A stretch of DNA of 64,000 bases from an uncultured Spirochaetota bacterium (GTDB lineage: Bacteria > Spirochaetota > Spirochaetia > Treponematales > Treponemataceae), in the NCBI GenBank assembly GCA_944389415.1, contig CALXMF010000002.1:62001-126000 (forward strand), read 5' to 3'. Of the stretch, positions 8,604 through 18,181 are shown piece after piece. The notes beneath the pieces are model-generated. The model was not told the DNA's origin. It was given only the letters and a program-made list of their open reading frames with translations, and searched no databases. Both the position numbers and the translations under genes were made by a program. How positions within the stretch are numbered: the stretch's first letter is position 1; the number at the start of each line of letters is the position of its first letter.

Positions 8604-8633
8604 TTGACAATTCCATAAAACCGCCCCTATGAT
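8604..8633 (+). promoter_or_regulatory. Promoter of the EF-G-like gene
   Basis: TTGACA (8604-8609), 18 bp, TATGAT (8628-8633). A leader of about 60 nt precedes the ATG at 8702, which has GAGG at 8693-8696. Confidence 0.7.
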
Positions 8634-8701
8634 AATACTATAGCAGAAAAAGCGTTGCTTTATTTCATACTTCCCTTCGGGGCTGACATAAAGAGGTTTT
8701 A

Positions 8702-10792
8702 ATGGAATTTGAGACAAAAAAAATCAGGAATATTTCTATCGCGGGACACGGGCAGACAGGAAAAACAACCCTGTTGGAACATATGTTATTTGCCGGCAGT
8801 GTCATCCAGAAGCCTGAAACCGTAGAATCTGGCAAAACAGTCAGTGATAACTCACCCGAAGAAATTCAGCGCAGAATATCGGTATACGCAAGTCTTGCAC
8901 ATATTAAATGGAACGACCGCCTTATCAATATATGGGATACTCCCGGTTCTTCAGATTTTACCGGAGAAGTTACATCCGCTTTCCGCTCCTGCGACATGGC
9001 GCTGCTCACCGTTGATTCACGCACCGGAGCGCAGATAGAGACTATAAAACTGTGGCGCGACCTTGACCGGCGCAATAAGGCGCGGGCGGTCTTTATTAAC
9101 CGCTGTGATGATCCGCGCGCCAATTTTACTGCGGCAAATAAGGATATTCACGAAAAATTTTCTGTAGAAGTCTGTCCGGTGACAATCCCGATGATTTCTA
9201 ACAATAAATTCAGCGGCGTTATTGATGTCCTGCACAATAAAGCCTACCCGCTCCCGCAGCCGGGTCAAAAAGAAGAAGCACAGCCTGTCCCTGACGGATA
9301 CGCTGATGCGCGGGCTGACGCGCTTGCCGTACTTGCCGGTTCTGCCGCCGAAGGCGATGACGATCTGCTCGTTAAATTTATTGATGAAGGTGAGCTCACT
9401 CCCGAAGAAATCACCTATGGTCTTAAAATCGCGCTCGCAAACAACCGCATTGTACCCTCATTTGCCGGCAGCGCCGCTCTTGGTTCCGGTATTAAACCGC
9501 TGCTTGATTTTATCGCCGAAATCGCGCCCGCTCCCGAAGACGATTTTGAAACCGCGCTGACCGCTGACGGTGAGACAACAACTATCCGTATTTCTACAGA
9601 AGCAAAAATGTCCGCTCTGTGCGTAAAAACAGCGAGCGATCAGTTCTCCGGCCGTCTCTCCTACCTTAAAATAATAACCGGCGTCCTAAAAGCGGACAGT
9701 GAATATGTAAATGTGAACGAAGGCCGCAAAGAAAAAATCGGCAAACTCTACCGCTGCACCGGCAAAAAACTTGAAGAAATAAAAGAAGCCTGCGCCGGTG
9801 ATATCTGTATCGCGGCAAAACTTGCTTCTACCAAGACAAGCGATACCCTTGCCGAAGAAACCGGCGCGATGCCGTTTATCCGCCTGCATCATCCGGAGCC
9901 GATTTATTCAATGGCCGTATCTGCCGCAGAAAAAAAGGATGAAGATAAAATGGGAGAACTGCTCGCAAAAGCCGCAGAAGAAGACCGCACTCTCTCATAC
10001 CGCTATGATCCTGAAACAAAACAGAATGTATTCTCCGGTATGGGCGAGCTGCATATCGGTATTATTCTGGAACGCGTGCAGGCGCAGGCAAAAATTCAGA
10101 TTCAGACATCTGTTCCGCGTGTCGCTTACCGTGAGACGGTACAGCGCAAGGCGCAGGCGGAATACACACATAAAAAGCAGTCGGGCGGTCACGGTCAGTA
10201 TGGACGTGTTGTTCTTTCTGTTGAGTCTCTGCCGCGCGGTGAGCAATACCGCTTTACCAATGCCGTATTCGGCGGGGCTATTTCTAAGAGTTATATTCCC
10301 GGTGTCGAAAAGGGCGTAAAAGAAGCGATGGAACACGGTGTTCTTGCCGGATATCCGGTTGTTGATGTCGCCGTAACTGTCCTTGACGGAAAAGAACATC
10401 CGGTAGATTCTTCTGAGCTCGCCTTTAAGATTGCCGCGCGCAACGCATTCCGCGACGCTATGCGCAGCGCCGGGCCTATTCTGCTTGAGCCGGTTATGAA
10501 TATCACTGTCTGGGTTGAATCTAAATATCTGGGTGATATCATGTCTGACCTCTCCGGAAAACGCGGCCGCATTCTTGGACAGAATCCGCTTGGCGGCGGT
10601 ATAGAAGAAATACGCGCGCAGGCGCCGCAGGCTGAGCTGCTCAAATACGCTATTGATTTGCGTTCTCTGACAAGCGGTACCGGAAGTTTTGAGACTAGTT
10701 TCAGTCATTATGATCCGATATCGGGCAAACTTGCTGACGATGTCATTAAGGCGGCAAAGGCATTTATGCCGCAGGCCGGTTCTGATGAATAA
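8702..10792 (+). CDS. Elongation factor G-like GTPase (divergent paralogue)
   Basis: 696 aa, full EF-G length with all domains. The P-loop GHGQTGKTT (residues 15-23) replaces the canonical AHIDAGKTT. The G3 motif is DTPGSSDF (79-86), so the catalytic His of DTPGH is Ser. The switch I RGITI motif is replaced by RRISV, and the base-recognition NKxD is NRCD. Domain IV retains THKKQSGGHGQYGRV. This is the EF-G II type of paralogue, distinct from the canonical fusA in this window (44408-46495); its role in translation or recycling is not established from sequence. Monocistronic, with its own promoter, and the mobile element begins 18 bp after its stop codon. Confidence 0.85.
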   Translation: MEFETKKIRNISIAGHGQTGKTTLLEHMLFAGSVIQKPETVESGKTVSDNSPEEIQRRISVYASLAHIKWNDRLINIWDTPGSSDFTGEVTSAFRSCDMALLTVDSRTGAQIETIKLWRDLDRRNKARAVFINRCDDPRANFTAANKDIHEKFSVEVCPVTIPMISNNKFSGVIDVLHNKAYPLPQPGQKEEAQPVPDGYADARADALAVLAGSAAEGDDDLLVKFIDEGELTPEEITYGLKIALANNRIVPSFAGSAALGSGIKPLLDFIAEIAPAPEDDFETALTADGETTTIRISTEAKMSALCVKTASDQFSGRLSYLKIITGVLKADSEYVNVNEGRKEKIGKLYRCTGKKLEEIKEACAGDICIAAKLASTKTSDTLAEETGAMPFIRLHHPEPIYSMAVSAAEKKDEDKMGELLAKAAEEDRTLSYRYDPETKQNVFSGMGELHIGIILERVQAQAKIQIQTSVPRVAYRETVQRKAQAEYTHKKQSGGHGQYGRVVLSVESLPRGEQYRFTNAVFGGAISKSYIPGVEKGVKEAMEHGVLAGYPVVDVAVTVLDGKEHPVDSSELAFKIAARNAFRDAMRSAGPILLEPVMNITVWVESKYLGDIMSDLSGKRGRILGQNPLGGGIEEIRAQAPQAELLKYAIDLRSLTSGTGSFETSFSHYDPISGKLADDVIKAAKAFMPQAGSDE

Positions 10793-10810
10793 ACAGCAGT
10801 ACGCTGCCGT

Positions 10811-10830
10811 ATAATAAAAAAACTCCCCAA
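10811..10830. repeat. Left terminal inverted repeat of the element
   Basis: Read on the minus strand it is TTGGGGAGTTTTTTTATTAT, identical to the right end at 15268-15287. The T7 run could also let it work as part of a terminator. Confidence 0.8.
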
Positions 10831-10901
10831 TGAGGTAGCTACGCATAAAACAGTATCAACCACAAACTAAAACAGGGTAGCTGCCATACGGAGTGTAGAA
10901 G

Positions 10902-10942
10902 AAAGACGAGCAAGAAGCGATTGTTTCTTGCTCGTCTTTTTC
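10902..10942. terminator. 15-bp perfect hairpin with T5 tail at the element's left end
   Basis: Stem 10902-10916 with 10925-10939, 8-nt loop, then T's to 10941. It would stop EF-G read-through into the element; the A's on the left make it partly bidirectional. Confidence 0.7.
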
Positions 10943-11077
10943 GTTCTGTTACGCAATAGAACGCCATTTTCGAGGGTGCGAGTATAAAACCCTTACCCAC
11001 CTCTGTTTTGCACGCTCAAAGCTGCATAAAATCAAAGGATTTTTACCCCTAAATGCGAACATAGACTATGATAAATT

Positions 11078-11109
11078 GAGGGCGAAAGCGGTTTACTGCT
11101 TTCGCCCTC
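11078..11109. terminator. 12-bp perfect hairpin, element left region
   Basis: GAGGGCGAAAGC (11078-11089) pairs with 11098-11109 across an 8-nt loop. There is no real T-run, so it may be a transcript-stabilising or structural hairpin rather than a terminator. The 10943-11077 and 11110-11130 stretches hold no gene. Confidence 0.45.
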
Positions 11110-11130
11110 TTGATTACTCACAAGCAAGGA

Positions 11131-11186
11131 CAGAAACAGCCGTCAAGGACGCGAAGCGTGAAGTTTATCCTTGACGGCTGTTTCTG
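11131..11186. terminator. 19-bp perfect hairpin just downstream of the HxlR gene
   Basis: Stem 11131-11149 with 11168-11186, 18-nt loop. It lies 12 nt beyond the stop codon of the minus-strand HxlR gene and probably forms the 3' end of its mRNA, although no long U-run follows. Confidence 0.5.
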
Positions 11187-11197
11187 GCTTTGCTACT

Positions 11198-11533
11198 CTA
11201 CTTGCCCTTGTGTTCTTCTCCCCATACACATAATTGGTCTAATATTTTCATAAGCGATTGCCCTTTGTCTGATAAACTATACTCCACCTTTGGGGGGATT
11301 TGCGGGTATTCTTTTCGGATTATCAAATCGTCCTTTTCTAATTCCTTTAGGGAAGTGCTTAAAGTCTTATGCGAAATGGATTTGATGTACCGCTTCAATT
11401 CATTGTACCTTACGATTTCAAACTCCATCAGACAGTACAGGATTACCATTTTATATTTCCCACTAATCAGCGACAGGGCATAGCTAAATCCAGTATCTTC
11501 AAAGTTGGATTTTTCAATATAGTCCTTGAACAT
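11198..11533 (-). CDS. HxlR-family winged-helix transcriptional regulator
   Basis: 111 aa, normal length. The winged-helix core runs from SGKYKMVILYCL (about residues 24-35) through RYNELKRYI and SHKTLSTSLKELEKDDLI to the wing VEYSLSDKGQSL. HxlR proteins often repress a divergent redox gene and sense electrophiles or oxidants through a Cys; no N-terminal Cys is seen here, only two Cys further in. The SD AAAGGAGAG lies 7 nt before ATG 11533. It is divergent from the flavodoxin-family gene, which is its likely target. Confidence 0.9.
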   Translation of the reverse strand: MFKDYIEKSNFEDTGFSYALSLISGKYKMVILYCLMEFEIVRYNELKRYIKSISHKTLSTSLKELEKDDLIIRKEYPQIPPKVEYSLSDKGQSLMKILDQLCVWGEEHKGK

Positions 11534-11549
11534 TTACACTCTCCTTTAG

Positions 11550-11562
11550 GTTAGTATCTAAC
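11550..11562. promoter_or_regulatory. Candidate HxlR operator palindrome
   Basis: GTTAG-TAT-CTAAC, a perfect 5-bp inverted repeat with a 3-bp centre, in the divergent intergenic region, 16 bp upstream of the HxlR start. Assignment to the neighbouring regulator is inference. Confidence 0.4.
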
Positions 11563-11596
11563 AAAAATGTGCGTACTTTATTTTTAGGGTATGTGT

Positions 11597-11605
11597 TGCT
11601 ATAAT
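11597..11605 (+). promoter_or_regulatory. Extended -10 promoter of the flavodoxin-family gene
   Basis: TGCTATAAT is a perfect extended -10. No good -35 is visible at 16-18 bp, which is common for extended -10 promoters. A leader of about 25 nt carries TGGAGG before ATG 11637. Confidence 0.55.
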
Positions 11606-11636
11606 TACAGCATAAACTTTTGGAGGTGTAAATCAC

Positions 11637-12197
11637 ATGAGCAAAAAAATATGTATCTTGAACGGAAGCCCCCGCCCTACTGGGAACACCAAAGAATTGA
11701 TTAAGCGTTTTACCAAGGGAGCAGAGGCAGCAGGACACGAAGTAACCTGTTTTGATTTGCAGAAAATGGATATTCATGGCTGCTTGGGCTGCTGCAAAGG
11801 TGGAAAGGATGAAGCCTGTCCATGCGTTCAGAAAGATGACATGACACAAATCTATCCGGCGTACCGAAATGCGGATGTTGTCGTGTTAGCTTCCCCTATG
11901 TATTATTGGGGGATTAGCGGTCAACTAAAGAGTGCTTTTGACCGCCTGTTTGCCGTAGCGGAATTAACGCCGAACTATGAAAACCCAAAGAAAGATTGCG
12001 TCCTGCTTATGGCTGCGGAAGGAAATACCGAGAGCAACTTTGCCCCTGTTCGGGCTTTCTATGAGGGATTGACTTCCCATCTGGGGTGGAAAAATATCGG
12101 CGTTGTGTATGCCGGCGGCAATATGGACATTGGGGATATTTTGAGCAAGTCGGAACAGCTTGAGGAAGCGGAGAAATTAGGCAACTCCATTTCTTAA
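11637..12197 (+). CDS. Flavodoxin-family NAD(P)H-dependent oxidoreductase
   Basis: 186 aa. The GSPRPTGNT loop (about residues 10-18) is the FMN phosphate-binding motif of the NADPH-dependent FMN reductase/iron-sulfur flavoprotein superfamily. A Cys cluster GCLGCCKGGKDEACPC near residues 48-63 resembles the segment that carries a small cluster or active-site thiols in the ISF subgroup. SPMYYWGISGQLK forms the second flavin contact region. It is likely a soluble quinone, nitro-compound or electrophile reductase controlled by the divergent HxlR regulator, and it is the only metabolic cargo of the element. The substrate cannot be told from sequence. Confidence 0.85.
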   Translation: MSKKICILNGSPRPTGNTKELIKRFTKGAEAAGHEVTCFDLQKMDIHGCLGCCKGGKDEACPCVQKDDMTQIYPAYRNADVVVLASPMYYWGISGQLKSAFDRLFAVAELTPNYENPKKDCVLLMAAEGNTESNFAPVRAFYEGLTSHLGWKNIGVVYAGGNMDIGDILSKSEQLEEAEKLGNSIS

Positions 12198-12244
12198 ATT
12201 ATTGGAGCAACTGCTATCTTTCGTGAGAGGAAAGGGGGATTATT

Positions 12245-12764
12245 TTGAATTGCACAAAAGAATACAAAGAGCATATTGAATACACATTTCACGCTTTCTG
12301 CAAGATCGTCATTCATCATGCGGCGATTACGGCAGCAAGGACAGCAGGACGAAAGCAAAAGCATGAAATATCCCTCGAATACCTTGCAGAAGAAAAGCAC
12401 TATCCATTTGCTACCGAGGACGAGTATTTCAAAGCACCAGAGCAATACGAAGAATACCCTGTGTCCTTCTGCGGCGATACAGTCATATTTTATAATGGCT
12501 TGCTTGCAAATCTTGCCATCGTTTTAACCATATGTCAAGCGTTTTCTTGATACAGTCATATTTTATAATGGCTTGCTTGCAAAAGCCCTTTCCCGATTGC
12601 CGCGGCAGGAACAGGAAATGATTTACTTGTCCTTTTTCCAGCGTGTTCCACAACATGAAATCGGCAGACGCTATCAATGCAGCCGCAGCGCGGCGGGCTA
12701 TCATATCCGCAAATCCCTGCGGCAGCTTCAAACGGAAATGGGGGAAGCGGCGCATGAGGAATAG
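12245..12764 (+). pseudogene. Sigma-70-like transposon regulator, frameshifted by a 73-bp duplication
   Basis: The N-terminal part (12245-12510) ends in ...GDTVIFYNGLLA, and the same DNA (35 bp) is repeated at 12549-12583, after which the second half carries a sigma region-4-like helix-turn-helix (LPRQEQEMIYLSFF...RRYQCSRSAAGYHIRKSL). The duplicated unit is 73 bp, not a multiple of three, so the current first frame ends at 12550. Removing one unit restores an uninterrupted 148-aa frame (447 nt) that matches the sigma-like regulators of Tn916-type elements. The halves could be made separately, but loss of function is more likely. Recombination between the direct repeats could revert it. Confidence 0.75.
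12476..12583 (+). repeat. 35-bp direct repeat pair separated by 38 bp
   Basis: 12476-12510 equals 12549-12583 exactly. The 38 bp between them has no match that I recognise in the window. The pair causes the frameshift in the sigma-like gene. Confidence 0.9.
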
Positions 12765-12954
12765 AAAACTTCTCCCCTATGAAACAATCGTACAAGCTAC
12801 CAGTGGAGAGCCGGAAGCGGTTCATGCCGTACTTTCCCACTACGCCGGATATATCCGCTACCGCGCCCGTTCTTTTGGAAATTCTAACTCAGACATAGAG
12901 GACTATATCCAAACAAAGCTGATTGAAAGCCTGTTCAAATTTCGCTTTCTCTAA
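12754..12954 (+). CDS. Helix-turn-helix protein of conjugative-transposon type
   Basis: 66 aa. LPYETIVQATSGEPEAVHAVLSHY resembles the start of the small HTH regulators found beside the sigma-like gene in Tn916-like and clostridial elements, and QTKLIESLFKFRF is their typical C-terminal end. It starts inside the last codons of the sigma-like gene (11-nt overlap), so it was translationally coupled to it. A bare HTH regulator of element genes is the likely role. Confidence 0.65.
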   Translation: MRNRKLLPYETIVQATSGEPEAVHAVLSHYAGYIRYRARSFGNSNSDIEDYIQTKLIESLFKFRFL

Positions 12955-13289
12955 ACGAAAAACGCAAGACGACTACATAGCCCATGAAAACCGCTGCAAC
13001 TCCAAAGTCGCAGCGGTTTTTTGCATTTTCTCGAAAAAATTTCTCAAAAACTTTGGCAAAACCGCATTGTCCGGTGTTGTATATAGTGAGGGAAGAAACG
13101 CAACAAATCCCCCTTATCAAGACGGATAATCTTTGAGAGAATTTTCAGAGGGTTTGGGACACTTCCCAACAAGCAATTTTCAACCGATACGCCGCAGGCG
13201 AGAGGGCGAAAATACGGAAAAGGGTACTCTTTTCCTATGCTTGCTATTCAACTATTCACTCTATCAAACAAGGAAAGGACGGGAACGGA
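12955..13289. other. Non-coding gap inside the element
   Basis: Contains the terminator at 12987-13022, then about 260 bp in which no clear gene or canonical promoter is visible; it ends in purine-rich sequence that supplies the ribosome site of the next gene. Confidence 0.5.
12987..13022 (+). terminator. Terminator after the HTH gene
   Basis: An 11-bp perfect stem (12987-12997 with 13010-13020), 12-nt loop, T6 ending at 13022. Strong on the plus strand, and A4 on the left makes it workable on the minus. Confidence 0.8.
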
Positions 13290-13508
13290 ATGGAAAGGAA
13301 GCGAATTATCAAAAATGGGCATATCGTGGTAAAAAATCCGCTGTATCAAGAGCTGCCGAAGCGTGAAGTCATTATCAAGTCCGGCAGGACAAGCTACCGC
13401 TTTACAGGCAGCTATGACGGAAAGCGTGCGTTACCGAGCAAGGTTTTACGCCTTATGGAGCAGGAAAGTTTACAAAAAGAGGTTGATAAAAAGGACGGGA
13501 GCCGATAA
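13290..13508 (+). CDS. TnpW-like transposon protein
   Basis: 72 aa, rich in Lys and Arg. VIIKSGRTSYRFTGSYDGKRALPSKVLRLM is the type of sequence carried by small TnpW proteins found immediately upstream of TnpX-type recombinases in Tn4451-like elements. Its function is not established. It sits 56 bp before the recombinase, in the same order as in those elements. The call rests on family memory and gene order. Confidence 0.6.
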   Translation: MERKRIIKNGHIVVKNPLYQELPKREVIIKSGRTSYRFTGSYDGKRALPSKVLRLMEQESLQKEVDKKDGSR

Positions 13509-13513
13509 AATGA

Positions 13514-15211
<1,698 letters not shown>

Positions 15212-15267
15212 CCCGCAAGCTACGCCGTTTCCCGAAAACAATCTATGCTGTTTTATGAGTGCCGCCC

Positions 15268-15287
15268 TTGGGGAGTTTTTTTATTAT
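15268..15287. repeat. Right terminal inverted repeat of the element
   Basis: TTGGGGAGTTTTTTTATTAT on the plus strand, exact inverse of 10811-10830. It lies between the recombinase stop (15211) and the host gene stop (15324). Confidence 0.8.
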
Positions 15288-15323
15288 TGCATCATCTTAC
15301 AGCGGCGGCGCACAGCGTAAAAA

Positions 15324-16871
15324 TTATTTACCGATGTAGTTTTGCATCAATGAAACAAACACATAAATATGTTTATAAATGTCCTCGCACTGTTCCTGTA
15401 TCGGTGTTTCCGCGAAACGCTCCAGTTCTTTCCAGTTAATAATGAGCGACCCACTGTTTGAAGTATAATCGTTAAGCAACGAGCGTGTCTGTTTGCCAAA
15501 TATAACAAGATTCTGTGTTCCGTTTACCAGATATAAGCGCGCCTGATTATTGATATCACGCAGCTGAGTCTTAATAATATTGTGCGATTCTTTATCACGA
15601 TCCGCACGGGCGGCGAGCATTTTCAGTTTGCTTCCGGCAGGCGATTCATCGCTCAGCCCGTTATCAAACTGGGTGATTGTATCAGACAGTGATATGAGTG
15701 CGTTGTACGCGTCCGACATGGGAGTAGCAAGAGAAATTGTTGTCCATTTTCCGCGTACAAGCACCAGATCGGTAAACAGACGGATATCGCGCTTTACATA
15801 GTCAATCAAAAACTGTTTCATGTAATTGAGCGGCTGACTGAAAGTATAGCCGTCAAATGATTTCCGCTGAAAGAGCGCGCTAACAGACTCAGAGTATCCT
15901 TTTAGACAGGACACAGACTCAGAACCAAAGAGCTGCTGTACCAGAGAGGTGATGCGGGAGTTTTTCTGCTGCTGCACCAGTTTTTTTACAGTCTGTGTCG
16001 CTTCTGCTTTTATTTTTTCAAGATATGTGTCAAATATATGCTCATTAGGTACTTTTATGCTGGCTTCATAAAACGGATTTTTTGAGGTCAGCTTTATCAT
16101 CATCTCAAAGACTTGCGCGTTCCGCAGTGTTTTCAGCCGTGATATCAGTTTATTCCATGCGGAAAGCGGCACCGGCTCAAAACCCTTCGCTGCCTTAAAC
16201 AGCGCCATAACGGCTTTCCAGTCAGCTTCTATCATAACAACCGGCCATGCCACAGTGATAAAGTCTTTTAGATCATCGATGATGTATTCACCGCTGATAG
16301 GAGAAAAAACAGGCGCTGTATCAAAATTACGTTCTTTTAAGCCGGAACAAAATTTGCGCAGCATAAAGAAGTAGTCATATTTACAGAAATTCTGCATCGC
16401 CACAATGCATGAATAGAGTACATCGGCTTTTGCGATGGTGTCGTTTTCAAAACTGGCATCAAACTGTTCAAGCAGTTTTTTTATTTCCGCATCCAGCTCG
16501 GCAACAGATAATTTCTGGGCGCGTTCAGTAATGCTCGTCTCTGACAGTAAATCAACTAACTCAATCTGCCGGTCAGTCAGAACAGTATTTATTACCAGCA
16601 TTTTAAGTACATTAGGATTTTCTATAGACTGAAACATCGCCTGCGCGGCGGCGACTGTTTTGTAAATATCGTAAAATAATTTAGCATACGGAACAAGAAC
16701 TTCATCTGAACCATACTTATAAAATTTGGAATGGGTTTTTGACAGGTTTTTGGCAATTTGCCGCAACAGTCTTTTTTTTTCAGCTTCATCATCATGCGCT
16801 CCAAAAATGGAGGCGATGAGACGCTGAAAAAAATTCATGTTATCATCTGAATGTTTTGTGTCCTCGTTCAT
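15324..16871 (-). CDS. DUF5312-like protein (spirochaete-specific)
   Basis: 515 aa, soluble and largely helical, no signal peptide, with Gln/Lys-rich helices (TVKKLVQQQKNS). It begins with an amphipathic stretch NFFQRLIASIFG at residues 13-24, a feature I associate with the DUF5312 family of treponemes. The function is unknown. The ATG at 16871 sits 10 nt after a -10 box with no Shine-Dalgarno. The element inserted just beyond its 3' end without touching the coding sequence. Confidence 0.6.
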   Translation of the reverse strand: MNEDTKHSDDNMNFFQRLIASIFGAHDDEAEKKRLLRQIAKNLSKTHSKFYKYGSDEVLVPYAKLFYDIYKTVAAAQAMFQSIENPNVLKMLVINTVLTDRQIELVDLLSETSITERAQKLSVAELDAEIKKLLEQFDASFENDTIAKADVLYSCIVAMQNFCKYDYFFMLRKFCSGLKERNFDTAPVFSPISGEYIIDDLKDFITVAWPVVMIEADWKAVMALFKAAKGFEPVPLSAWNKLISRLKTLRNAQVFEMMIKLTSKNPFYEASIKVPNEHIFDTYLEKIKAEATQTVKKLVQQQKNSRITSLVQQLFGSESVSCLKGYSESVSALFQRKSFDGYTFSQPLNYMKQFLIDYVKRDIRLFTDLVLVRGKWTTISLATPMSDAYNALISLSDTITQFDNGLSDESPAGSKLKMLAARADRDKESHNIIKTQLRDINNQARLYLVNGTQNLVIFGKQTRSLLNDYTSNSGSLIINWKELERFAETPIQEQCEDIYKHIYVFVSLMQNYIGK

Positions 16872-16881
16872 ATATGTTCAT

Positions 16882-16910
16882 ACTATCGTAGAAAAAAGCG
16901 ACTTTGTCAA
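16882..16910 (-). promoter_or_regulatory. Promoter abutting the DUF5312-like gene
   Basis: TTGACA (16910-16905), 17 bp, GATAGT (16887-16882), then 10 nt to ATG 16871, so the leader would be 3-4 nt. Confidence 0.6.
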
Positions 16911-16947
16911 GCCGACGGCACACAAGATTAGTCTTTTTTGAGATTAG

Positions 16948-17550
16948 CTACGCGCCAAACAAACCTGCCAGCTGATACACACCGTATCCGATGATGCCTG
17001 ACCCAAATATAACAAGAATCGGATTTAGTTTGAACTTTCGGCTCGCCACAAGTCCCGCGATAAACAGAACTGCTTCTATCACACGGAAATTGCTCAGTTG
17101 TATTCCGGTAAAATCAGAATTAAATATGGCAAGCAGCAGAATAGACAGCCCGGCAGCGGCAATCATAGAAACAATCGCGGGGCGCAGTCCGGTAAGGATT
17201 CCCTGCATCATACGCAGATTACGGTAGCGCATATACAACGCAGAGAGAATCAGGACAACTATCAAAGAAGGCATAACGCTGCCGAGCGTACAAATCACCG
17301 CTCCCAGAATACCGCCAACAAGACCGCCTGTTTGCTGTCCTACCTGCTGCCCGACAAATGTCGCGCAGTTAAGAACAATGGGGCCGGGAGTCATTTCTGA
17401 TATTGTAATCAGATCTGCAAATTCGGCCAGATCAAGCCAGCCGTTTATTTCTATTATCTGGTGCTGAATAAGAGGAACAGCCGCATATCCGCCGCCAAAA
17501 CTGAACAGACCAATCTGAAAAAACGCGATAAACATTTGCAGATAAATCAT
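16948..17550 (-). CDS. Chromate transporter-family half protein (CHR), second subunit
   Basis: 200 aa, five or six hydrophobic segments. The N-terminal GLFSFGGGYAAVPLIQ and the EMTPGPIVLN motif are CHR-family signatures. Short-chain CHR proteins work as pairs encoded side by side, in the inner membrane, exporting chromate or another anion. The partner gene immediately upstream overlaps by 4 nt (ATGA). The physiological substrate is unknown. Confidence 0.88.
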   Translation of the reverse strand: MIYLQMFIAFFQIGLFSFGGGYAAVPLIQHQIIEINGWLDLAEFADLITISEMTPGPIVLNCATFVGQQVGQQTGGLVGGILGAVICTLGSVMPSLIVVLILSALYMRYRNLRMMQGILTGLRPAIVSMIAAAGLSILLLAIFNSDFTGIQLSNFRVIEAVLFIAGLVASRKFKLNPILVIFGSGIIGYGVYQLAGLFGA

Positions 17551-18122
17551 TTAACACGCTCCTTGCGGTCTGTAAAAATAATATGTATCAATCCAATAAG
17601 CGCGCACGAAATAATAATCAATATCGCGCTTAATCCGCAAAAATACGCCAGCACAAACGTGACGCACATCAGCCCAATCCACAGAATGCTTTTTGTTTTT
17701 AATATATTCTGTCCAAGCGACAAAACCACATCAAATATCACCGCCGCAACACCTGCACGCATTACTTGCAGCAGCAGCGCGATATGACTGTTATCTTTGA
17801 ACCAGTTATAGATGAGCGATATAACAGAAATGACAATCAATGGAGGCAGAACGGTACCCGCCACGGCGGCAATAGCGCCAGGAATTTTTTTTAGGCGGTA
17901 ACCGACAACAATAGACATATTGATTGCAAGTGAACCGGGAGCGGACTGCGCTATAGCGGTCATATCAAGCATTTCATTATCTTCTATCCATTTTAGTTCT
18001 TCAACAAATTTCCGCTTCATCATTGAGATAATGACAAAACCGCCGCCAAATGTACAGGCGCTGAGCACCAGATTAATCATGAACAGTTTCCAGTAAATAT
18101 ACAGTCCTTTTTCCGTATTCAC
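17547..18122 (-). CDS. Chromate transporter-family half protein (CHR), first subunit
   Basis: About 191 aa, membrane protein with CTFGGGFVIISMMKRKFVEE and AQSAPGSLAINMS, the CHR signatures matching those of the downstream subunit. The GTG at 18122 is preferred because AAGGGGGAT lies 8 nt upstream; a TTG at 18128 is too close to that site. First gene of the two-gene transporter operon. Confidence 0.85.
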   Translation of the reverse strand: MNTEKGLYIYWKLFMINLVLSACTFGGGFVIISMMKRKFVEELKWIEDNEMLDMTAIAQSAPGSLAINMSIVVGYRLKKIPGAIAAVAGTVLPPLIVISVISLIYNWFKDNSHIALLLQVMRAGVAAVIFDVVLSLGQNILKTKSILWIGLMCVTFVLAYFCGLSAILIIISCALIGLIHIIFTDRKERVK

Positions 18123-18181
18123 GTACAATCCCCCTTTTGCCGCTCCGGCTTACTAGTACGTACAGTATGCGAGCGTGTTTT

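Noticed and set aside
10793-10811. Small inverted repeat just after the EF-G stop as a terminator
   Set aside because: Stem is only about 4 bp with no T-run; the element's own hairpin at 10902 is a better terminator.
9995-10846. 283-codon minus-strand frame opposite the EF-G-like gene
   Set aside because: It mirrors a coding sequence with strong homology on the other strand, so it is a shadow frame.
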